From Flavobacterium swingsii (GTDB lineage: Bacteria > Bacteroidota > Bacteroidia > Flavobacteriales > Flavobacteriaceae), in the NCBI RefSeq assembly GCF_900111965.1, contig NZ_FOJT01000005.1, forward strand, positions 186,001-250,000: a stretch of DNA of 64,000 bases, in the 5' to 3' direction. Shown piece by piece: positions 61,832 through 64,000 of this stretch. A program made the position numbers and the translations under genes. A model generated the notes under the pieces. The model had not been told where the DNA came from and ran no database searches. It saw only the letters and a program-made list of their open reading frames with translations. Each line of letters begins with the position of its first letter. Within the stretch, counting starts at the first letter, position 1.

Positions 61832-62469
61832 TGAACAATATGACACCAACTGTTAAGCAGTTACTGATAATTAATATTATCTTTTTTCTTGGATCACAGA
61901 TTCCAAATATTAAAGAATTAGCATATACTTCATTTTCGCTCTATTCGTTTGGAAGCCCTAACTTTAGAATTTGGCAACTTATAACGCATATGTTTATGCA
62001 TGCTCCTTATCCAAGTTTATCACATATTATTTTCAATATGTTTGCTTTGGTTTCATTTGGCTCGATTTTAGAGAGTTTGTGGGGAAGTAAGAAATTTTTA
62101 TTTTTCTATTTTTCATGTGGATTGGCTGCTGCAATTATGAATAATTTAGTTAATCAATATTATTTTGGAGATATTGTAACATCAGCAGTTGGAGCTTCGG
62201 GTGCAATTTATGGATTGTTAATTGCATTTGCATTTATGTTTCCTAACGCAGAATTAAGTTTGATGTTTATTCCTGTACCAGTAAAAGCAAAATATTTCGT
62301 TCCAATTTACATGTTATTATATGATGGATTATTTGGGATTTTTGGAAATTCTTTTTTCGGAATTAATACAGGAATTGCAAATTTCGCTCATATTGGAGGA
62401 GCATTAATGGGATTTGTTATCATGTGGTATTGGAAGAAAAACTCTTTCAATAACAGACGTTGGAATTAA
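61828..62469 (+). CDS. Rhomboid intramembrane serine protease 1
   Basis: A 213-residue six-helix membrane protease. Catalytic Ser124 in VGASGAIYG and His188 in AHIGGALMG; HIIFNMFALVSFG carries the usual Asn of helix 2. Both catalytic residues intact. Translationally coupled to mutL by a 4-base overlap. Substrates unknown. Confidence 0.93.
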   Translation: MMNNMTPTVKQLLIINIIFFLGSQIPNIKELAYTSFSLYSFGSPNFRIWQLITHMFMHAPYPSLSHIIFNMFALVSFGSILESLWGSKKFLFFYFSCGLAAAIMNNLVNQYYFGDIVTSAVGASGAIYGLLIAFAFMFPNAELSLMFIPVPVKAKYFVPIYMLLYDGLFGIFGNSFFGINTGIANFAHIGGALMGFVIMWYWKKNSFNNRRWN

Positions 62470-62470
62470 T

Positions 62471-62535
62471 AATTTCAATGACAATATTAAAAATCAATTT
62501 CAATATTAAAAATTTCAATGACAATATCAAAAATC
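62471..62535. repeat. Short tandem repeat between rhomboid genes
   Basis: AATTTCAATGACAATATTAAAAATC at 62471-62495, a shortened copy at 62496-62510, and a third at 62511-62535 with one T-to-C change. About 2.6 copies of a 25-base unit; AT-rich, no coding role. Confidence 0.75.
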
Positions 62536-62551
62536 AATAGAAAAAAGTAAA

Positions 62552-63436
62552 ATGAATATTTTAGACGATTTAAAACTGCAATATAAAAATGGCGATATGG
62601 CTACCAAATTGATTTTTTGGAACCTATTGTTATTTGCTATTCCCGAAATTGTATTTGCTGTTTTACAATTGTTTCATATTAATATCAATTATCTTAATTA
62701 TGTAGCATTGTCTAATCATTTTAGTGATTTAGTATGGCAACCTTGGACAATCGTTTCGTATGCTTTTTTTCACGCAGGATTTTTGCATCTTCTTTTCAAT
62801 ATGATTATGCTTCATTTTTCGAGTAGATTGTTTGTTACATTTTTTACACAAAAACAATTATTTGGGTTGTACGTTTTGGGCAGTATATTTGCGGGAATTA
62901 TATACTTAGTTTGTTATACGTTTTTACCATCATTATCTAATCAAAATACGCTTTTGGTTGGAGCTTCGGCATCTGTTATGGCAATACTTTTTGCAACAAT
63001 GACTTACCAACCTTTTATGGATATTCGACTGGCATTAATAGGTTCGGTCAAACTTTGGCATATTGCCACATTGTATTTGGTTGTCGATTTAATTCAATTG
63101 CCTCTCGAGAATACTGGCGGACATCTTGCACATCTTGGCGGAGCATTATTTGGGTTTATTTATATTAAATTATTGCAAAACGGAACTGATTTAACCAAAG
63201 GTTTCAATACAATAATTGATTGGTTTGCCAATTTGTTTTCACCAAAAAAAGAAACATCGTTTAAAAAAATATATCGAAATCCGAAACCTATAAATGTTGT
63301 CAAAACAGCAAGTAAAATTGTAACCAAAGACAAAACACAACAACAAATAGACGAAATTCTAGATAAGATTAGTAAATCTGGTTATGATAGTTTGACTGTC
63401 GATGAAAAAGAATTTTTATTTAAAGCAGGAAAGTAA
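62552..63436 (+). CDS. Rhomboid intramembrane serine protease 2
   Basis: A 294-residue rhomboid with a 70-residue charged C-terminal tail (KETSFKKIYRNPKPINVV onwards) after six membrane helices. Ser139 in VGASASVMA (the usual GxSG is GASA) and His194 in AHLGGALFG; HLLFNMIMLHF in helix 2. The Ser-plus-1 change is common in Bacteroidota copies, so it may still be active. Tail may bind substrate or lie in cytoplasm. Confidence 0.9.
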   Translation: MNILDDLKLQYKNGDMATKLIFWNLLLFAIPEIVFAVLQLFHININYLNYVALSNHFSDLVWQPWTIVSYAFFHAGFLHLLFNMIMLHFSSRLFVTFFTQKQLFGLYVLGSIFAGIIYLVCYTFLPSLSNQNTLLVGASASVMAILFATMTYQPFMDIRLALIGSVKLWHIATLYLVVDLIQLPLENTGGHLAHLGGALFGFIYIKLLQNGTDLTKGFNTIIDWFANLFSPKKETSFKKIYRNPKPINVVKTASKIVTKDKTQQQIDEILDKISKSGYDSLTVDEKEFLFKAGK

Positions 63437-63497
63437 GATTCGAAATTTCTGACAAAAAAATCGTTTATTTGTATTGAAATTCAATAAAATAAGAAAA

Positions 63498-64000
63498 ATG
63501 AAGAACCTATCTTGGTTTAATAAATTAGCTTTTTTTTGTAATATAGTTTTAACTGTATTAACTTTTCTTGCTTATGTTTTACCATTTTTAGCACCCAATT
63601 GGTTTCCATTTTTATCGGTTCTTACACTAATTTTACCTTTATTTTTAATACTAAACGGTTTGTTTTTTGTGTATTGGTTTCTGCAATTCAAGAGGCAAAT
63701 GGTTTTGTCAGGATTAGTACTCGTTTTGGGTATTACATTTATCAGTAAATTTTATAAATTCTCTTCAAAAGACTTAGAAACTTCGGATAAAGATTTTGTA
63801 GTAATGAGTTATAATGTCCGATTATTGAATCTTTTTAACTGGATTCCAAGAGATAATGTGGCACAAGATATTTTGGGTTTTGTAAACGAAAACAACCCAG
63901 ATGTTTTGTGTATTCAGGAATATTCGACTTCTGCAAAAATCGATTTAAAAATATATCCGTACAGTTCTATTTTTATGAAAGGTAAAAAAATTAGAACAGG
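63498..64000 (+). CDS. Endonuclease/exonuclease/phosphatase (EEP) family protein, partial
   Basis: ATG at 63498 opens a frame that runs off the window (167 codons seen). Two or three membrane helices in residues 10-85 (NIVLTVLTFLAYVLPFLAP and LPLFLILNGLFFVYWFL-like), then the EEP domain start VVMSYNVRLLN and NPDVLCIQEY with the metal-binding Asn and Glu. Similar membrane-anchored EEP proteins follow the rhomboids in flavobacteria as I recall. Activity (nuclease or phosphatase) not decided. Confidence 0.85.
   Translation, partial: MKNLSWFNKLAFFCNIVLTVLTFLAYVLPFLAPNWFPFLSVLTLILPLFLILNGLFFVYWFLQFKRQMVLSGLVLVLGITFISKFYKFSSKDLETSDKDFVVMSYNVRLLNLFNWIPRDNVAQDILGFVNENNPDVLCIQEYSTSAKIDLKIYPYSSIFMKGKKIRT

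Noticed and set aside
62471-62535. CRISPR array
   Set aside because: Repeats are contiguous, AT-rich and without spacers.

Overview
The window looks like chromosomal DNA of a member of the Flavobacteriaceae, most likely Flavobacterium or a close relative. The reasons are: AT-rich sequence; promoters of the Bacteroidota type (TTG, 16-20 bases, TAnnTTTG) and no regular Shine-Dalgarno sequences; a type 9 secretion C-terminal sorting domain; TonB-dependent receptors and barrels with N-terminal carboxypeptidase-like domains; Bacteroidota-specific families (DUF4290, DUF4199, DUF5686, DUF5777, GlmU-like protein, START-like protein); and intergenic palindromes familiar from flavobacterial genomes. 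No prophage, insertion sequence, integrase, CRISPR array or rRNA operon is visible.

Layout. 1-13.1 kb: an outer-membrane DUF5686 protein, a TSUP permease, a minus-strand run DUF493-DUF4290-murA-VOC, a NadR-like ATPase, recQ, fmt, an HU protein, YqgE/AlgH, a class IV aminotransferase and a START-like protein. 13.2-16.5 kb: tRNA-Met(CAT) followed by a compact accessory-looking module: an orphan LytTR response regulator, a MoxR/CobS-like AAA+ ATPase, a partner with a VWA-like segment and a 35-residue proline-rich peptide. Two direct repeats 21 bp apart, the geometry of LytTR operators, precede the ATPase promoter. 16.5-19 kb: rny, a probable 6S RNA, zapA and a coiled-coil gene. 19-37 kb: an M23 peptidase, a TonB receptor, an EF-hand lipoprotein, an MsbA-like exporter, a phosphohexomutase, a GT2 glycosyltransferase, L31 type B, a GlmU-like protein, mtaB, several small uncharacterised genes and a lytic transglycosylase. 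37-47 kb: rpmH, carB without its allosteric domain, a Kir-type K+ channel, a divergent cell-envelope cassette (cytochrome c, YceI / ankyrin, DOMON-T9SS, DUF5777 barrel), a thioesterase and rmuC. 47-64 kb: RNA modification genes, then a nine-gene minus-strand run (recF, rhodanese-thioredoxin lipoprotein, DUF2461, GT4, asnB, murB, PaiB-like, ABC ATPase, dienelactone hydrolase), and on the plus strand a YfgM-like TPR protein, ribH, mutL, two rhomboids and an EEP-family protein cut by the window edge.

Most genes are housekeeping (cell wall, translation, DNA repair, division, pyrimidine and flavin synthesis). Sequence-level oddities in this ordinary background are a MurA with Asp in place of the catalytic Cys, a MutL without the endonuclease motif, a CarB without the MGS domain and an N-terminally short class IV aminotransferase whose promoter overlaps the upstream terminator. 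The best candidate for an undescribed system is the LytTR/AAA+/VWA-like module at 13.4-16.4 kb. All assignments come from reading the sequence and recalled family knowledge; no database search was run.
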